Source of the DNA: Plenodomus lindquistii | Taxonomy: Eukaryota > Ascomycota > Dothideomycetes > Pleosporales > Leptosphaeriaceae | Direction: 5' to 3' | Assembly (NCBI GenBank): GCA_025504975.1 | Contig: JANUWI010000023.1 | Location: 1-64,000 of the forward strand | Length of the DNA: 64,000 bases | Shown: in pieces, positions 35,189 through 48,353 of the stretch | Layout of the letters: every line of letters begins with the position of its first letter | Numbering within the stretch: the first letter of the stretch is position 1 | Made by a program: the position numbers and the translations under genes | The notes under the pieces: model-generated | The model's database searches: none | The model's input: only the letters and a program-made list of their open reading frames with translations | Told to the model about the DNA's origin: nothing

Positions 35189-36116
35189 GATGAATTTGGA
35201 AGCATATTACAATACTTCGGGGCGAAAGCCTTGAATTTGTACCGTACAGTCAAATCTCTGGGGCTCAATGACCATGGGTCAGAGCTGCGGGCAGGTCCAG
35301 CGCATGACAGTTAGTTTGACAATCTCTATCATAGTAACCGGCCGGACCATGATTTTGGAAATTAAACTAGGATATGCCAAGGGGCGGGTGATTCTTTGCG
35401 CACCACGCCCGACGATGTCGACATTTTGATCAGTTAGGTAGCGTTGTTGGGGCTCCAGATCCTTTGAATGTCGCCTGTTCTCATTGGCCATCTCCCTTAA
35501 CAGGAATGTTGGAACCCGATCGTTCAGCCGTGCGATCTTCTCTCGTCATTTGCACGGCTTGGGGAACGAATGACCACAGAATGAACCGCGCGAATTAGGC
35601 GCAAGGCGGGGCGACAGTATTCAGGTCACGAGGTCTCGTTCCAAAAACCGCACACTTGTACAAGGGAACCTTATGAGCGGGTTGCTACAGCTCGATCGCC
35701 ATGATATGCAACCGATAGGTAGCCGCATCCTGTAGGATCTAGCGGCATGGCCTGTCCGCGAGTTGCTGCATCAGGCATGGCAAGTTTTCCGACCTCCACA
35801 AGATGATTGATAATATTTCGTGTTGAATTTGTAGTTCATGAATCGCCTGAAATGTATATGCTTGAAGAGCTGGCAGTCCTGAAGCGCGCGATTACACGCT
35901 GGTGGAGGAGTGCGTTACACTAGAGTTCTTACAGAATACTTCCAGGAACAACAGCCTCGAGATATGTATGATATGGTTCCCAGAGTGGCTTGCGCCTGTT
36001 ATTATAGCATCTCCACATCTGGCAGGTACCCGCCAGTCCAGGAGTGCATAAGTATGAAGGGGTCCGCAAGACACACCCCTACGGAACAAGCTGAGCTTTG
36101 TGTGAATTATAAAAGC
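35189..36116. other. Intergenic region, no supported gene
   Basis: About 0.9 kb with only short uninformative ORFs. TATAAAA at 36109-36115 lies directly against the first possible ATG of the next gene, so it is unlikely to be its TATA box. Confidence 0.45.
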
Positions 36117-37388
36117 ATGCCTTCGCCTTCATGAGTGTCATTGCTCATTGAGCGTATTGCTGGGGCGGGGAAATCGTTCAGCATCAATGAAATCGGCTCC
36201 CGCGAGGCGCTCATCGAACTGGGCAGAGACCTTGCCGCAGCGCTCGAAATCCCGAGTAAGTTTTTGCAGAGGACCTTTTGAGCCAAGGTATTCATGATAC
36301 ACACACATACACACATACGAATAGCACATTGACTGAAATATAGCCCGCATTGTCGGCGCATTGCAAGGTCGCTGTCCAGGTCAAGTTCTTTCAACACCTC
36401 AAGAGCGCAAGCGATACGGGGCTTAGGCCGAGTGAGCTTGCGGAGAAGACCAGCGTTGACGTTGTTCTGCTGCAACGCATCATGCGTCATCTTATTGCAA
36501 TGAAAGTTGTGACCTTTTCCGGCGGTAAGTTCTTTGGGACCTTACTGAGTAATGGTCGTGCGGCGGAAAATTACCAAAGGAGCATTGATTTCTGCTACGA
36601 CGTAGCTCGTCCATCTTTCCACGAGTTCCCAGCATTCTTCAAGCAGATAGGATACGAATTACCAATATCTCTCACAGACGGCCCGTTCCAGAAAGCCCAT
36701 GGAACTCAATTGCCCTTCTTCCCTTGGCTAGTAGCAAGATCGCCTCACTTGGACGAGTTCGATAATTTTATGTCGGCTTACCGCGCTGGTAAGCCTGGCT
36801 GGTACGATCCTGGGTTCTACCCTGTGACGGAGCGACTGATCAAGGGCTTTGAGGCCACCGTTAGCAAGACTCGTCTTGTCGATGTAGGTGGCGGTCGAGG
36901 TCATGACCTACAGCTGTTCGCATCCCAACATCGTGCGCATCCAGGAATGCTAGTGATACAAGATCGTCAACCGGTGATCGATAGCATCAAGGACCAGAAA
37001 AGTCTACCGTTCGAACACCAGGCCCACGGTTTCTTCACTCCTCAACCCGTTCACGGAGCTAGAGCCTACTCTCTATACTCCATATAATATATTACACGAC
37101 TGGAGTGATGAAGATACCATCAAGATTCTTGAGAGCCTCAAACAATCACTAGAGCCAGGGTACTCGCGTGTGTTGCTCAACGAGATCTTATTATCGGAGG
37201 ATCACCTAATAATAGTAGTTACATCTATGGATATGATAATGCTAGCTCATCTTGCTGTGCATGAGCGCACAGAGGCGGAATGGAAGGCTATAATTGAGAA
37301 AGATCGTCTTACTTTTCTTGAGATATACAGCTACCCTGGTGTCGCTGAGAATGTAATCGAGGTGGAGCTTGCCTACCGGAAGGCTTGA
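36117..37388 (+). pseudogene. Broken SAM-dependent O-methyltransferase
   Basis: The COMT-type domain order is visible: N-terminal helices (LIERIAGAGKSFSINEIGSR, ELGRDLAAALEIPS), intron 36288-36343, winged-helix part (CKVAVQVKFFQHLK, LRPSELAEKTSVDVVLLQRI), SAM motif I LVDVGGGRGHD (~36875), then the catalytic-His segment LHDWSDEDTIKILESL and GYSRVLLNEILLSE. Lesions: TGA at 36132-36134 and TGA at 36279-36281 (where homologs have Trp before the intron), and a frameshift at about 37080-37093 just before LHDWSD. The GVAENVIEVELA end is intact. Fungal enzymes of this class methylate phenolic hydroxyls in secondary metabolites. The accumulated lesions make it a pseudogene. Its intron holds a CA repeat. 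Confidence 0.75.
36296..36316. repeat. CA microsatellite in the O-methyltransferase intron
   Basis: Run of ACACACACATACACACATAC in the intron of the pseudogene. Confidence 0.7.
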
Positions 37389-38370
37389 AATGTAATCAGG
37401 CCGTAGACATAGAGGGCTTGAAATCTACATGCTCTGTAAACACTCACCTTGGTCAGCGTTTCTTACTTCAATTACTTTGTCAGAGGCAAGAAGTCGCTCA
37501 ACGGAACAGTACAAGAACTACCAACAATATCCTTATCCTCGTGTGATCAAGACAACGGCTGGGGGTTTTTTCCTTCACAAGGTGTGTAGCGTCGCCGTAC
37601 ACGGCACTGGCCACAGAATTGAGGCGGTGAGTGAATTGCCGCTATGCATATTAGCAACGTATATATCAAGGTGCGCTTGTTCTTTTTCATAAATTGACTT
37701 GCAGAATTGAATACAGTTGTGGTTGTTCGATCAGTGTGGAGTCCTTCCAGACCTCATGGATGACGAAGACGAAGGGTAGCAGAATCCTGCGCTGCTGCCG
37801 TTCCGCTACAAGAGTGCTCGCTCTTCGCGACAAACCCAAACTGCGTGTTACCTGAAATCTCTCATCACGAAGCTCGCGAGATCATCGCTAAGTATGTCTT
37901 CTCCACCAAGATCTTTTCTTCATTCACTCTGTCCGCGCGTCTTCCCCGCGACCAATTTGTGCAGTTCTGCTATCTTGCTTCTTAACCTCGTGTCATGACT
38001 AGCCCCTCTGAAAAATCTCAGGCCCGATCACAATCGATGTATTGCCCTCACATGATGGGACCGAAGTTGCGATGACATGGTGTTATGATTAATGCGGCAT
38101 TTTCTCGGGAAGTTTATGTTCTAGATCTGAGTTGTGGTGAATTGACAGGGGCCAAGACCTCCGCTAGAAACACAAGTGGCTCGGCCTCGACACAAACATG
38201 AAGTGCGCTGAGCATCGCCAATATCGGCATGTGGCTGCACTCGGCGTCTCCGCCGATGCATCACAGCTGCAAGTTTGTGAACAAGTTTTCATTGGATCGT
38301 TCTGAATCGTTCTAGACCAACCCGTCGATAGGGATGTATGTATAATTGACCCGGGAGGCGTGTGGGCTGT
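37389..38370. other. Intergenic region, no supported gene
   Basis: About 1 kb with no recognisable coding segment; an 87-codon plus-strand ORF at 37429 has no family features. Confidence 0.45.
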
Positions 38371-38775
38371 CCTTGATATGCGGGGGGATCTTCTTGGTAC
38401 GCGGGGGGTTCTCCTTGGTACCTGGGAACTCCGGGGTAGCATGAAGTGTCTAGGTAGCTCTAAGTTAGTATGGCTCTGCGGGAGTGAATACCAAGACCAT
38501 CCCAGCCACTATACTGGATGAAGCCTTGGTATCCGGGGAATACTCCGGGGTAGCACGTGGAATCTAGTAGGAAGATAGTATAGCTTTGCAGTATCCAAGT
38601 CGAAACCAAGACAACCCCAGCTACCACGTTGGCTAGAGCGTTGATATTTGGAAGTTACTCCGGGGTACACGGTGTAGCAGAAGGTGTCTAGTCATAAGCA
38701 GGTATGGCTTCGCAGTATCCAAGTCAGCACCAAGACAGCTCCCGCCACCATACCGGCCAAATCCTCGGTATCTGT
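38371..38775. repeat. Imperfect ~115-bp tandem repeat, about three units
   Basis: The landmark ACTCCGGGG recurs at 38428, 38542 and 38657 (spacings 114 and 115). Each is preceded by a CTTGGTA/TTGATAT-like motif and followed by a TAGCAxG...GTCTAG segment, a GTATGGCT/GTATAGCT segment, a CAGTATCCAAGTC-like segment and a CCAAGACxxC-C-C-AGCxACC segment. A shorter CTTGGTACGCGGGGGG motif duplicates at the left edge. The units are diverged by about a quarter to a third. It lies directly upstream of the MFS gene. Confidence 0.75.
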
Positions 38776-38900
38776 AGCTGCGCCCGTCAAGGCTGCGCAG
38801 ACAGTAGTTCGATAGCTATCTATAAGACGACGACACCAGGCCTTTCAACACGCTCTTTCCGCGCTTTAACGTTGGCTTATCCCCAAAATACCGAGGAAAT

Positions 38901-40567
38901 ATGGCTGAATTAGATCATGACCCCGCGCATGGAAGAACCACCATCGACGAGAAGAAGGACATCGCAGGCTCAGACTATGTTGAACGTGTCGAAACATGCG
39001 ACAACGATCTCTCTTTGGTCAAGGTAGAGGTAGATGCGAAGCGGGATGCCTTCGGTGCTCGCAGTAAGACCAATCCCAACGAGATCGCTCTTGTCAGGAA
39101 GCTCGATCGTACCATCCTTGTAAGTGACGGAACACAAAGGAAGAATGCTATCCCTGCTGATTTCTATGGACAGCCTATGCTTTGGATCATGTACTTCTTC
39201 AACTTCCTAGACCGGAACGCTCTCGTCAACGCCAAACTCAACTCGCTGGACAAAGATCTCGGCCTCAAAGGCACACAGTACAACACGCTCATATCCATCC
39301 TTTTTGTGGGCTATATCGCTGGGCAAGTCCCATCAAACATGATCCTGAACCGAGTACGCCCTTCTTGGTACTTAGGTGGCTTCTGCATGGCTTGGTCGAT
39401 TGTCTGCCTCTTGACTTTCTTGGCCAAGGACTTCGGTACTATGCTGGCCTGTCGCTTCTTGCTTGGTGTGACAGAAGCTCCTGTAAGTACAACAACAGGT
39501 TCGCACATCAACAGGGCATAAGCTAATCTCATGGGTAGTTCTACCCAGGTGCTCTCTTCTTGCTATCATTGTTCTACACCAAGAAAGAGATTGCTACTCG
39601 CATGGCTATATTCTATACTGGTAACATGATTGCCTCGAGTTTTGCAGGTCTCATTGCGGCTGGTATCTTTGCTGGACTCGATGGTACCCACGGCCTAGCC
39701 GGTTGGCGCTGGTAACTTCTCCCAGTTTTACAGGACTACCACTCAAATGACTGATTGCTGCGATTCAGGCTGTTCCTCATCCAAGGCGCTGCCTCCATTG
39801 GCGTGGCTTGTGTGTCCTTCTTCGTACTACCTGACCATCCCCTCCATACTCGTTGGCTTAGCGAAGTCGAGAGACAGCTAGCACACAATCGCATCGCGGC
39901 CGACACCACACAGCGCGAGGAAGCCACCACCGTATGGGTCGGTCTGCGCCAGGCTTTCGCCGACTGGCGCACCTGGGTCTTCTGCCTGATGTACAACACT
40001 CACATCTCCTCCGTCAGCTTCCAATCGTTCCTGCCTACTGTCGTCAGAACTCTCGGATATAACACCACCATCACGCTCGTGCTTACTTGCCCGCCCTATC
40101 TCCTTGCCGCAGCGATGGCGATTATTATGTCCTACACGTCTGGACGATACAACGAGCGCACATGGCATATTACCGTCTGCAAATGCATCATCATTGCTGG
40201 TTTCATCATCCCCGCGGTCACGACCAATGTGCCTGCGCGCTTTGTTGCGATCTTCATCTTTGTTACGTTCTCCTTCGGCATCAATAACATCATGCTCGGA
40301 TGGACGAGCGCGACGCTAGGACAGACGCCAGAGAAGAAGGCTGTTGCGCTCGCGATATGTAACTCGCTTGGTAACTTGAGTAGTGTCTACACTCCGTACC
40401 TGTGGCCAAGCACGGACAATCCAAGGTTTCTGAAGGCGTGGATAGCGAGTATCTCGTTTTCGCTGGTCGCGATTGCATCCGTGTGGGTCATGAGGATCAG
40501 TTTACAGTACAAGAATAAGAAGCTCAAGCAGAGCAACCCAGAGACAATGGTTTTCTACGTCTACTAG
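38901..40567 (+). CDS. MFS transporter, Dal5/allantoate permease (ACS) family
   Basis: Four exons: 38901-39119, 39174-39482, 39539-39711, 39769-40567; introns of 54, 56 and 57 nt; 499 aa. After a hydrophilic N-terminus (~60 aa) comes LDRTIL then PMLWIMYFFNFLDRNALVNA and LNSLDKDLGL (TM1 and the family signature), QYNTLISILFVGYIAGQVPSN, RPSWYLGGFCMAWSIVCLLT, RFLLGVTEAPFYPGALFLLS, and later FQSFLPTVVRTLGY and TPEKKAVALAICNSLGNLSS. About 12 membrane helices are expected. This family takes up anionic nutrients and vitamins (allantoate, nicotinate, pantothenate, biotin precursors) by proton symport; the substrate here is unknown. Intron 1 is exactly 18 codons without a stop, so unspliced mRNA stays in frame. 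The stop lies right at the edge of the RIP block. Confidence 0.9.
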
Positions 40568-41530
40568 TAGAGGTCGTAACTAGTAGTTAAAACACAGCAA
40601 TTTTTAGTAGAAACTAAGTCAAAGATGATATTACATGCTTAGAGTTAGGACTAGAACATGTACAAACACATAATATATATACTTTTCTATCTATATATAT
40701 AGTTTTTACTTATATTAACTATACGTATATTATATATATAGTAGTAAATTACTTTTATATAATAGTAATACTATAAATAAATTACTAGAATAAAATCTTA
40801 GTATATAAATTAATTATTAATAGATTTATAAAAATAAAAAGATATATACAAGTTTATATATTAGTTTCTAGTAGATAATTTAACTATGCTATTTATAGAT
40901 ATTAATTTAACTCGCTATATATAAATACTAAAACGTAGAATTATAAATAAATATTATATTCTAGTATAGAATAAAAATATTATATAAAAAGCTAGTTTTT
41001 ATATATATATTAGATATATATATATATATATATATTAACTAGAATATACTAAATAAATAGAATTTAGTATAAATAGAATATAATACATACTAACCCTCTA
41101 TATATTTTAAAATTACATATTTAATTTATAATTTCTTTTAAAAAAAATAAAACGTTATATTTATATATTTAAAATAGAGAAGTAGAATGTTTTATATTAA
41201 GTAATTTATACTCTAAACTATTATTTTACTATAATTTTATTTAAAGTTGTTTTAATTTATAATTATAACTACTACTATAACTATAATATTAATAGTATTT
41301 AGTAGAAAATAGTTTCTAAAACTATATTATTAGTAAATTTAAAAAGATAATTAATATTAAATTATAGTTTTTTAAAGTTTATATATATTAATTTATATTA
41401 TCTATATAAAGTATACTTAAATTAAATCTTTTATTATAAATAAAATAGTATATTTCTTTAGAAAAGCTACTATTAAAATTTAGTAAATAGAATAATACTA
41501 TATAAAATATAATAGGCTAGGCCTAATTAC

Positions 41531-41712
41531 TATTAGATTAATAGAGTTTTTTTAAAACTAGTAAATAAATAGAGTATAAAGTACACTAGCGTACTTTATA
41601 GCTAACGTAATAAAACTAGCCTTTTAAATAATACTAAAAAAAGATATATCTAATTATTATTAAAATACTTAATTTTTATATACTTTTAATTATACTATGT
41701 ATTTAATAGTTA
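41531..41712 (+). repeat. 5' LTR of the Copia relic
   Basis: Collinear with 48354-48535 over its whole length, differing mainly by transitions. Confidence 0.75.
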
Positions 41713-42545
41713 AGAGTTTTACTACTAACTACTATTTAGGCTACTTTAATACATCTATCTAATATAGTAATAATATATAATCTAATAGTTATTCTATAGA
41801 ATTATATAAACTATATAATATAGAAAATATAGCTTAAAGCGCGCTATATTATATATAATATCTAGAATAAAATTAATTCTAAGTTTACTACGTAGCTAAT
41901 AGTTAAACTAGTAATAGAAAAAGCTTTAGTAATTACTTATTACGCGCTAGCTAATATAAGTAATATTAATCTAAAAAGAATTACTAATTTTATTCTAGTA
42001 CGCTACAAGACTTTCTAGAAATTAAATATTATAAAATCTCTTTTAAATAATATAAAAATAACTAATATAACTATTTAAAAAAAATAATTTAGCTTTTAGT
42101 ATATTATAGAGTTTATCTAATTAATAGTAATACTATATCTACTCTAAACCTATTACCTATCTAAGTAATTCTTTTAAAAATAGCTTATAAGCTTAAAAGT
42201 AATAATTAAAATTAATAAATAATTTAAATAAAATTAAGTCTATAAATAATACTTTTAAATACTAAAGCTAATAAAAACCTCTATATACTAGAATAGCTAG
42301 TTTATAGAATATAACTAAGCTATAACTAAAGTAGAGGTATATAATATACTAGAAGTACTATAGATTAATATAGTAATAAAAGGCTTTTTTATATTAATTA
42401 ATAAAATAGTAAATGTATAGGTAACTATTTTCTAGAACTCTAGATAATACTAATCTAGAATAAACTATAAAAAGATAATAAAACGCTATTAGAAGTATAT
42501 AATAAATAACTATTCTTAGAAAATAGAGAAAAATAAAATAATGTA

Positions 42546-44396
42546 CTTTATAGATAAGTAGTCTATATAGATAAGTAGTCTACCTCTACTAAAACCCTAC
42601 TAAAACTATATATACCTACGTAATATTCTACTAATAATACTAGATAGAACTTTTTAATAAAGCTTAGATATAGCTTGCGCTATAAGCTTTAAAATAAAAT
42701 ATAAATTTCTTTTTATAACGCGCTATAGCTATTTATAATATTTTCTATACTACTTTATATTAAAAACACGCTAGTTAACTTTTATATAAAGATTATACGC
42801 CTAATTTAAAAAAACTAAATAAAAATAAAAAAAAAGTAATTATTTAGTATATACTTAAACTATATATGTAAAAATTTTCTCTAAAGTTTATAGCTATAGT
42901 AGATATAGCTAATTTATTATATAATAAGCGTAATCTAGACTATATTAGTATAAACTAGCCTAGTATGTTTATTAAACGCTACTTTAAACTTAAAGTAAAG
43001 TTTAATTATAAATATAACTATAAAAGAGCTTTATATAAAAATTTAAAAATTATTAAAGCCTAGTTTAAACTAGTAGCTAATATAAAAAAAAAGTATAGTA
43101 TCTAGAATAAAAATAGATATATAATTTTAATAAAATAGGCTTTATAATAGGCTAGATATTAATAGAAGTAGTTATTATAGCTTTAAAGTATTAAAAATAA
43201 CTAAAAGTAGTCTAGTAGGGCAACTAGAAGTAGATAATAGTTATCTAAAAAATTAATATAATAGAATAGGCTATTCTACTTTTTATTATTTTTAAAGGCT
43301 ACTACTACTTTTTAGCCTAGTATAAAAAAATAGCCTACCTAAAAATTAGGTTATTATAGTCTCTAAAAATAGCTAGATAACTAATAAACTTAGATATTAG
43401 TAGCTAGAGCACTTTAATACCTATACTAAAACGCGTACTATTAAAAAGTACTAGCTATTTATTATTAATAGCTATAAAAGCTATAATTTACTTAAATTCT
43501 AGTAATACTATAAAAAAAAAAAATTATTACTATATATATACCTTTTTACTTATTACACCTTCTTTAGCTACTTAATATAGGTTATTTTACTTTTTTAAAA
43601 TAGGCGTATAGCTACTAAACTAAAAAGTTTATATATAATTATATTATATATATTATAAAGCTTAAGTTTCTACTTTACTTTATACACATTTATAAAGCTA
43701 TAATAACTTCTAGTAATATCTAAAAAAAGTGTTAAAGCGCTAGACTAGTTTTATATAAACTAGAGTTAGTTATATTATACTTTAAAGTCTAGTTATACAC
43801 TCTATTACTACTCTCTATTAATAATAAGCTCTAGTAGTTATAAACTTTAAGTAATACTTTTAAACTAGAGTTATAATTAATATTTATAAAAGTAAAAATT
43901 TAGAGGTATATAGATAGTTTACTAATTTCTATATTTAAAGCTTTTAAAAAAGTATTAAAAAAGGCTATAATTATTACGTATAAGCTAGTATTAGTACAGA
44001 AAAAGATTACTAAATTTTAAACTGCTAATAAAGCTACTACGCGTTATAAATTATATAAAAAAAAGTAGATTTAGTATAAAAGTAACTTTATAGCTAAAAA
44101 AAGCTTATATTTAACTATTTTAAAAGAGTTTAGAGCGCGTAGTAATAGAAAAAAAGTAAAAAAAAAAGTAGGCTAGTAAAAGTTATAAATAGGTATAACA
44201 CTATATATAGTGCTATAAAATAAAGTATAATTTATAAATATATAAAAGTAAAGTAGAAATAGTTATAAAATAGTATTTAAGCTAGTTTTACGCTATACAG
44301 CGCTATATTATACTACTTTAAACTAGAATAGAGTATAGTTTTAGTAAAGTTTAAGTAGAGATAAACTACTTATCTATATAGACTATTTATCTATAA
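42546..44396 (+). mobile_element. Full-length RIP-mutated Fot1/pogo-like transposon (copy A)
   Basis: Terminal inverted repeats of about 60 bases: left CTTTATAGATAAGTAGTCTA... (42546 onward) pairs with the reverse complement of 44338-44396. The TIR itself contains a subrepeat, ATAGATAAGTAGTCTA twice. TA flanks both ends (42544-42545, 44397-44398). Length is 1851 bp, the usual size for Fot1-type elements. Forward translation retains transposase landmarks: an AARIYNIPxTTLYRR-like helix-turn-helix near 42690-42780, and IYNFDxTGF at ~43113-43140 followed by GNREW-like residues near 43225. It was inserted into the Copia element. Confidence 0.8.
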
Positions 44397-47300
44397 AGTA
44401 TATTAAATATTATTATAGTTTATAATAAAGCTTTATATAACACTACTAAAAGTAAAGTTTATTAGAATAGTATAAAAAACGCCTCTACTATAAATAGCCT
44501 GCTATTTTTTAAAAGAAAACCCTATAATTAATTTAGTAATAATTAAAAGTAATAAGCTAAAAAACCTTTAGAAATTTTATACTTCTCTATAAAATACTTA
44601 GTATATAAATAATACTATACTTTAAAAAACTACTACTATTTATATAAAAAGAAAGTACCTAGGTAGTAAAAACTTTATAAGTCTATAAAAAAAATTATTA
44701 AATTTAAAAAAAATAAAACCTAGAACTATAATAGCTAATCTATTTATAAAGCTAACTTTATAGAAAAACGCTAACTATTAAATAGTTCTATACTCTAACT
44801 CTAGAAGTAAAATAACTATATAGTTATTAAATTATATAAATTAAAAGTTCTAAAAATTAGATTCTAGTAACATCTAATATAGAGGTAAGCTTTACTACTA
44901 TAATAGATAATTATCTACTCTAAAATTTATATATTTTACGTTTAGATATAATATACTATATTATAAATAATTTTTAATATATATATAACTATTATATACC
45001 TAGACTTTTAAACTATATATAGACTAGTAATATATAAATCTAAATTAGAAAGTATAGCTCTATCTAGCTATTTTCTAAATATAATTAGTAAATAATAATA
45101 GTAACGCTTTATAATATAGCTATTTATTTTAATTTCTTTTATAATTTTATATCTTTTTAATTACTTTAATAATAAAAAATATAGTAGAATACTAGAATTT
45201 ATTTTATAACGCTATAAATATTAAATAGTATAATTATTAAAAGTTTATAGAAGTAATATAGCTAATAGATAATTAAGTACTATATATTAGCACCTATAGT
45301 TTACTATATATATAAAGTAATATTATATATACTAAAATAAGTTTAAATAGCTCTAGTATTTATATAGTATAAAAGATTTAAATATTTTAGTTTAGTAACT
45401 ATAAAGCATTTTATATAGTAAGCTAAAAAAGTATAAATAAAAAGTATTACTATAGTAGAGTATAACTTCTATAGATAAACTAAAGCCTAGTATTAAATTA
45501 AATAGGCTCTATAAAATATAGATTATAAAAAACTAGAAAAAAAAAAGGTAATTAATTTCTATTTATATAAATACTAAAGTATTACTAAAAAAAAAACTAG
45601 ATGTTTATTACTAATAGAAACTTATAAATCTAATAAAACTACTACTTTACTAATAATAAAACTATAAAGTCTATTATTAAAGTATTTTTTAACTTTATTC
45701 TATTTTTTAAACACTATTTTAATATTACTATATAGATTATTAAAGTAGACAATAAAATTATAATAGTTAAGCTAGAAATATAGTACTACTTTATATTATA
45801 AAGTATTATTATTAAGCCTTTAGCCCTAGATATATAAATATAAAATAGAGGCGCTAAACGCTTAGAGAGTATAAATAAAAAAAAACGCGTATAATATAAT
45901 TTAATACTAATTTTCTATAGAAGCTCTAGCTAAAGATAATATAAACTACTATCTATTTATATAACTTATTATCTAACTATATAAATAACTAAAAAACTCT
46001 ATATAAATTTTTTTTATTTATATAGCTTTTAGTAATAGTATAGTTATATTAATATAAAAACTAAACTTTATTTACTTTAAATTATATAGCTATAAAGCGT
46101 TTACTATAACTAATAATATATATTATAGAAAGGAATATTTATAATACTTTAATCTAAAAGCCTAAATAGAATATCTAGTAGAATATTATTTTACTAATAT
46201 CTATAGAATATAGATTCTATCTCTAGCTAAAGTTATTAGCACTAAAAACGTTATTTTTAATAAATAGATAACTTTTAATAAAAAAGTAGAAAATTTAATA
46301 GATAATTTTATATATAGTATACTAAAAGAAATTACTACGTTAATAAAAACTATAGAGCTCCCTTTACTAGTATATAAACTAGAAACTTAATTATTCTATA
46401 AAAATAATATTTTTAAAAAGGCTTTAGAGCTATATTCTAAAGTAGACTTACTAGAATAGTATAATAGTAGAAAGATTAGGGATTATTATCTATTTCTACT
46501 ACTAACGCTACTACTAGTAGTTTTTTTTATATAATCTATAGTAGAGATATACTCTAAAGTATAATTAGTATTATCCTATATACTTTTATAGATAGTAGTA
46601 TTTACTATAGAAACCTTAATAGATAATATAGAGATAACTTAAGAAAAAGCTATTAAAAAAGCCTAATTAAAAAGAATATTTACTACTAGTTTAAAACTTT
46701 ATTATAGCTAGCTTTTACTTTCTTTTATATATAAAAGTAAGTTTAAAAATAATCTACTAGGTACTAAGTTTAAATAAGCTAAATTTAACAATTTTTTAAA
46801 CTATACTTAAATAGATTTATAGACTAAAGTTCTAATTAAAATAGCTAAATTAATAAAATAATAGATTTTTAACTATATATAGGTCTATATATATAAGCTA
46901 GATAAAACTATAACTTTTTTAAATATAAAGCGTAACTAGTAGTCTAAAAAAATTAATAGAAAAATATTACTTATTAAAATATTTATATAGCTATACTAGC
47001 TAGCTATTTATTTAGAATATTAATAGTAATTATTGCCTAGTATAATTTAGAGCTTAAGTATTTTAATATTATAAACGCGTTTATATATATAGTAATAAAC
47101 TAAGTTATCTATATATATATACTAAAAGACTATTAGAAAGCTAGTATAATTCTATAAGTTAATAAAGTATTATATAGCTTTAAAATTTTACTACTACTAT
47201 ACTAGAAGGAGTTTATAGTAACTCTATAGAGGCTTAGCTTAAAAATTATACTATATAAACTATACTACTTTATTAAAAGTAGTATTATTATAGCTTATCT

Positions 47301-48353
47301 AATAAAGTAGAATTAGTAGGCTATAAAAGTAATAGAGTAGCTAGAAAAGTAGTATATAATTAGTAAAGAATATAACTTATAATAGTTTATTAGAATAGAA
47401 ATAATTTATAACTAAGCTTTATACTAAATCTAACTCTTTAAAACCTTTTACTATAATAAAATAGGTTAACTAATTAATAATTAAAAAGTAGCGTATAATA
47501 CTCTAATAGTAGCTATTAAACTATTACTAAGTAACTAACTAGTAAACTATATAGATGTTAATAAATATTAATAAAAAATTAGATTACGCTTTTTTACTAT
47601 AGTTACTATATAACTAGATGTTTTATTTACTATATTATAACTAGTAAAGTATCTTTTTAATTCTAGCTATAAATATTATAAAGCTATAAACTAAGTTTTA
47701 ATATATTTTTAGAATACTAAATTAACTATAGTATAATTAAAAAGTAGTTTATACTTCTAAATTATAAGTAATACCTTTTTTACTAATAATATATAAAATA
47801 GAAAAAGTTTATAAAGCTATATAATAAAGCTATATAATAGGCTTATTATTAAAAAAATAAATAAATAGAATATAGTAACTATATTAACTACTAAAACTAA
47901 AGTCTTTACTCTATTCTAAGTTACTAAAAAAACTCTTTTTATTTTAAAGCTTTTTTAGAAACTTTATATTAAAATTAAGCTAGAACCTATTATTATTAAA
48001 TATATTAATTAATAAACTATCTACCTATTTACTATAGATATTTTAAAACTTTAACCTAAGCTCTAATATATTAATATCTATAATTACTAGCTATAGTAGA
48101 AGGTATAATATTAATAGATAAATATATAGTATATATAGTTATTAGAGATAATTATAAATAGCTTTATAAAAGCTCTACTATAAAAATTATAAAAAATATT
48201 TTTTTATTAACTAAAATTTATTAAAGCTAAAATACTTTTAACGCTAATAAATAAAACTCTAATTATAGAAATCTAATAGTAACTAGACTACTTTATAATA
48301 ACTTTTTAAAAAAAAGGTTTTAGCTAGTAATAGCTTCTAGGCTAAAAAAGGTA

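Noticed and set aside
36109..36115. TATAAAA as promoter of the O-methyltransferase
   Set aside because: It abuts the first possible ATG, which leaves no room for a transcription start and leader.
37429..37692. 87-codon plus-strand ORF after the O-methyltransferase relic
   Set aside because: No domain and no continuation; the methyltransferase already ends at 37388.
38371..38775. Tandem repeat as a CRISPR array
   Set aside because: Units are ~115 bp and diverged, with no short identical repeats and unique spacers; the genome is eukaryotic.
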